The notes under the pieces: generated by a model
Seen by the model: the letters and a program-made list of their open reading frames with translations, nothing else
What the model was told of the DNA's origin: nothing
Database searches by the model: none
Source: Lutraria lutraria
Taxonomy: Eukaryota; Mollusca; Bivalvia; Venerida; Mactridae
DNA length: 64,000 nucleotides
Assembly (NCBI GenBank): GCA_964023205.1
Contig: OZ026835.1
Location: 16,760,414-16,824,413 of the forward strand
Direction of reading: 5' to 3'
Position numbers and translations under genes: made by a program
In this document: in pieces, positions 61,001 to 64,000 of the stretch
Layout: each line of letters starts with the position of its first letter
Numbering within the stretch: position 1 is the stretch's first letter

Positions 61001-61750
61001 CTATTTGTTGAGACAATATTAACAATTTTATGTTTGGATAGGTTTGAACTTAATCATTCATTTATTACGTACTAGATGGTAACAAAAGTTAATAATAAAT
61101 AGATTTCTGTCAAGATCTGATAGATCAATACCGTTGCTATGTAAATAATTCTAACTAACTTGTGATGTTTTTTACCATAATAACGGTATCAATAAAGTCA
61201 TTATCAGTACTGTTGATTTATCCACATTCATATCTAATATTGGAAGACACAAAAGTCCTTCAGCATGATTAGAAAAAACTATTCAGCCTAATCATCAATA
61301 CATATTTAATTATCAGTTATTGCTGGACAATCAGCCAATAAAGTAAAAGAACTGAAACAGGGATTTACATTAATCTACTCTAGAAAATAAACACCTTAAA
61401 CTGAACCCAAATTGCTGACTTCTAACACCTTTATCAAAGGCTTTAAAAATACCAGTTTATAAGCAAAGGACAACATGATTGGTATCATACTGTTATTATG
61501 ACATTAGATTATTTAGAATACTGGTCAGTATGTTTGCTTCTAATTCACGTAATTATACAATTTTCATCCACACAAACCTTCCATTCCTTCCTGGGTAGAA
61601 ACATATGTTGGAGGTAGAATACCACTGTCCATAGGAGGTTCTTGCACTGGTTGGCCATAATCAAGAGGTTGTAAGTCATCAATATTTTCTGTCTCTTGTT
61701 GCTCGAAAACAGGAGCTAGACCAGGGTTATTCAAACTTGTAGTAGATATT
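46045..61750 (-). CDS. CCDC81: CCDC81-like coiled-coil protein, 5'-partial
   Basis: Fourteen minus-strand exons: 61578-61750, 59825-59953, 58223-58267, 55940-56056, 55391-55553, 53172-53276, 52190-52466, 51749-51856, 51207-51290, 50070-50155, 48356-48434, 47800-47988, 46663-46883 and 46045-46309. Phases agree at every joint and give 679 residues; the first exon starts in mid-codon, so more exons lie beyond 64000. Recognisable blocks: a Cys pair in SASYCSSCPQSAHTN, then CYLCHQRARRNVPVSF, FTEERNRREEEEDRLLQQYQ, AAFNLGVSEAVHHKK, long Glu/Lys/Arg coiled-coil stretches, a CX2C-like CDKYNRCNQC, and the C-terminus GESNLWSESRYIPGSRLMV. These resemble CCDC81, a centrosome- or cilium-associated protein with N-terminal HU-type domains, which would lie outside the window. 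Exons 58223-58267 (45 nt) and 55940-56056 (weak acceptor) are the least certain. The name rests on memory of the family. Confidence 0.78.
48811..49150. mobile_element. MITE relics with CAGTCAAACC ends
   Basis: Two left-end-like starts, CAGTCAAACCTTTGTATAAA at 48811 and CAGTCAAACCTATAAACAAA at 48988, each run into 'agtggtctttataaagag' or 'ggagatggcttttatttgg' text shared with the relics at 1790, 4720 and 59663. They lie in an intron of the CCDC81-like gene. Right ends are not clear. Confidence 0.5.
52556..52745. repeat. dispersed repeat, copy 2
   Basis: Same orientation and phrase order as 22445-22655 (TGGTAACCCGACCTACCC, 'gactttttatta', 'actttcaagag', 'atacctgacctacc', 'ttaggcc'). It lies in the CCDC81-like intron before exon 52190-52466. 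Confidence 0.5.
54397..55345. mobile_element. 949-bp pogo/Tigger-like non-autonomous element
   Basis: Left end CAGTAAAACCTCGATTATCC and right end GATTATTCG... complement (AATCGGGGTTTTACTG) form inverted repeats flanked by TA on both sides (54395-54396, 55346-55347). The 'cgattatccgaa' phrase recurs near both ends. These features match the pogo/Tigger branch of Tc1-mariner elements. No transposase remains. It is inserted in a CCDC81-like intron, its right end only 45 bp from the donor of exon 55391-55553. Confidence 0.85.
57545..57650 (-). mobile_element. tRNA-derived SINE head fragment
   Basis: Minus-strand sequence starts GGGGCCTCTATGGTAGTCTG and continues TAATCAGTAGCATCTCAGAG, colinear with the other heads of this family. 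It is truncated at the B-box side. It lies in a CCDC81-like intron, in the sense direction. Confidence 0.45.
59663..59785. mobile_element. about 120-bp TA-flanked MITE
   Basis: Left end CAGTAAAACCTGTGCTAAAG and right end GGACAGGTTTGACTA form imperfect inverted repeats with TA at the left border. The interior has 'aggccacctgtgaatagag', the family vocabulary seen in the relics at 4720 and 48811. It ends about 40 bp from the donor of exon 59825-59953. Confidence 0.7.
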
Positions 61751-64000
61751 CTGTAAATAAATTTGTCAGTCAATAAAGTTGATAGTTACAATGATATATT
61801 TTTTCATGACTGTTCTTAAATTTAAGTATGGTAGTAAATTATCAAACAAAAAATTAGAAAATGTTTTACAATGCTTCACAATCCATAGGACTATTTCTGA
61901 AGATTTGCATAACAACAATAATGTATCTGTTTCTATGTTATATTCATGACAGACATGCCAGAGTAACAGACGATACTATGTTATCTGTGGAAATGTATGC
62001 AAAGAATATCTCAGAAATATGAATGTTAGAGCAAAGAGATAAATGTACAACAATACATGTATATACAGGTGTCTATCTTTATAAAAAGTCTTACACTTTA
62101 ACAAATTCTCAATTCAAATTTTCAACAATTAGAATAAATATTATACATGAGATTAAAAAATAGAATTGTTGACAACTAATTTCAAACATCATTCAACATG
62201 CAAATCTATAACTACTGATAACATGCATTAAAGCTCAGCAGGAGCACTTCACTGCCTGATACATTTCATGAAATTTCATTATGTCTAAAAAATGTGATGA
62301 GCAAATATTGAATTCATATAAAAATTGACAAGATTTTAGTAAACTCTTGGAGATGACAGTAGATTTATAGAACTTTTCTGATTTTTTCTTATACAAATGT
62401 ACATATAATTGTAATCTTCAGGTCTTTAGATCAAATTTAAAAATAATTTAACAATACAAGTTTATGAAATTATGATCATTATAATCAACAATGAATCAAT
62501 GCACATAATTGTAGTGTAGTAAAATTTACTAGTAAAGAATAAAAGTCCATTTAAGAAGATTAAAAGCAAGAAAAGTTTTGACTCGTCTCCTGGATGTAAA
62601 ATTATAAATCATTGTTAACTATTTAAACAAAATTCTTCAAAAACATTTAAATGTGAACGCTATGTAAAGAAACTTTAAAATAACCATGCTGAGTTGCTCT
62701 TGCAATTCTATATTGGAAAAAATTCATTTAAATGGAAAAAAATCTATTCAAACTATACTGGGTCAATCTGTTGCATTTTATAACATATTCAATACATCAT
62801 TTCCCCAAGTAAAAAAAATTAATGGTTCTATTTCCTTAAGGAGAGTTATAAATAATCTCTACAAATCAAATCAATGTATAAAAGTCATTGAACAGTGACC
62901 CTAAACTGATATGCAAGTTATGTTTGCAGAAACTCGGCTTATATCTAACCCAAGTATTTGTTTGTTTGCAGTATCTTAGGTAAGTATTCAAGTATGTAAC
63001 CATTAAGATTAACTTTAAGCACTGTATAAAATTGAGGTCTTAGTGTTTTTGTTTACAAAGAACTTAAAAATGGCTATATTTTGTTCCTGATACCAGATCA
63101 TGGATTGTATTATCTTTAGATGTTTTTGGATTGATTCAAAACAGTACAAAAGGTTTCTTACGCAATTAAAACTGACATTATACTGTTTTACAACACACTT
63201 CAGTTAATATATTAACATCAAAATCAATTAAAATCTGACTTCATGAAGTTAAATGGTTATAAAATTGTAGATTTAATTCAAGAATAATTCAAGTAATACT
63301 TAGATCAGTTCATTTATGCAAGAAAAAAACCCTGAAGCATATGAATACAAAATAAACTGTTTGCTTTAAAAATAAAATTTTATTAGTGAATTATAAATAG
63401 CTACAAATCCTGTGTAACATCATTTGCCTGCTTCCCCATACTCATTCTTTATCAAGATATCAAACAAAAAGCAAGCTGAGCACATATTGACATAAAAAAG
63501 ACATAATCAACTTAAAACACACATCAAACATTACAAGATCTTATTGATTCAAACAAGCAACAAATTAATGTAATGCAGTTCAATACAGCAAGATATAACC
63601 AGAACCAGGTACAACAAGGAAAACAAGACAAAAAGTGGATGTTTCAATAAAAGAATGTGCACTTGAAGACCTGAGCATTTCATAATCTGCAGGAAACTGT
63701 TTAAGACAACACTGATACTTGGCACAAACTTTTAACTTTCTAATAGCAATTAGTCTGTGTGATATAGAAATAATGAGGAAATTGATGACGTCAAATGATA
63801 ATGAGGCAATATTGAACAGCAGGAAATATCTCTTCCTTATATGATAATCAACAATTCTGCATTGAATTTTCTGAGTTACCAATATAAAGCAAGCATGATC
63901 AACAACATAGCATACTGGTTATACTGCAATTAGAAGGAGGCATACATGCAATTTGTCCATACAATTTATTTACAACCTTCATTCATAACATGAACATATC
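61751..64000. other. intron sequence of the CCDC81-like gene
   Basis: No exon that would supply the two bases needed before 61750, and no HU-like domain, was found up to the right edge. The sequence is AT-rich with no recognisable repeats. It is taken to be intron, with the 5' part of the gene further right. Confidence 0.5.

Noticed and set aside
62941..63000. Acceptor-donor pair on the plus strand near 62985
   Set aside because: TTTGTTTGCAG and GTAAGT flank only a few bases, with no gene on that strand.
1..64000. CRISPR arrays, operons, bacterial promoters or terminators
   Set aside because: The gene structure is clearly that of a nuclear eukaryotic genome; the only short regular repeats are the minisatellite and the hairpin array, neither with CRISPR-like spacers.

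Overview
The window looks like nuclear DNA of an invertebrate animal, most likely a bivalve mollusc. It is AT-rich, its protein genes are split by many GT-AG introns, and it is full of tRNA-derived SINEs and small inverted-repeat transposons. It also carries a diverged tandem repeat rich in AAGGTCA-type motifs, of a kind I associate with bivalve genomes. The species is not identified, and the clade call is inference.

Six protein genes can be rebuilt exon by exon with matching splice phases. (1) 6545-8760, plus: a two-exon, 563-residue acyl-CoA synthetase of the AMP-binding family. (2) 10885-12538, plus: a three-exon class I SAM-dependent methyltransferase of 282 residues. (3) 12994-17716, minus: a seven-exon, membrane-anchored FkbM/METTL24-like methyltransferase of 293 residues, convergent with gene 2. 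(4) 21183-25194, minus: a five-exon MIX23 (CCDC58) homologue of 151 residues. (5) 28603-38707, plus: a 13-coding-exon importin alpha of the KPNA1/5/6 type, 536 residues, sharing a short head-to-head promoter region with MIX23. (6) 46045-61750, minus: the C-terminal 679 residues (14 exons) of a CCDC81-like coiled-coil protein whose 5' end lies beyond the right edge.

Region by region: 1-540 is a 36-bp minisatellite; 541-6544 has no convincing gene but holds repeat relics; 6545-17716 holds genes 1-3 with a diverged tandem repeat at 9664-10205; 17717-21182 is intergenic with a SINE and two related MITEs; 21183-38707 holds MIX23 and importin alpha, with large transposon insertions in introns; 38708-46044 is a gene-poor stretch between two convergent genes; 46045-64000 is the CCDC81-like gene and its introns.

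The most unusual element is a set of eight related copies of a roughly 52-nt hairpin in two adjacent introns of importin alpha (35315-37674). Six fold well. Substitutions between copies keep the helix paired, and a second, weaker hairpin follows in several copies. It could be an intronic small-RNA cluster or a locally amplified foldback repeat. Other notable items are a frame-preserving 66-nt candidate cassette exon in the METTL24-like gene, a nested palindrome at 21959-22102, and a SINE apparently split by a 900-bp insertion. There is no operon-like organisation. The genes are unrelated in pathway apart from the shared MIX23/importin promoter region and the two convergent methyltransferases.
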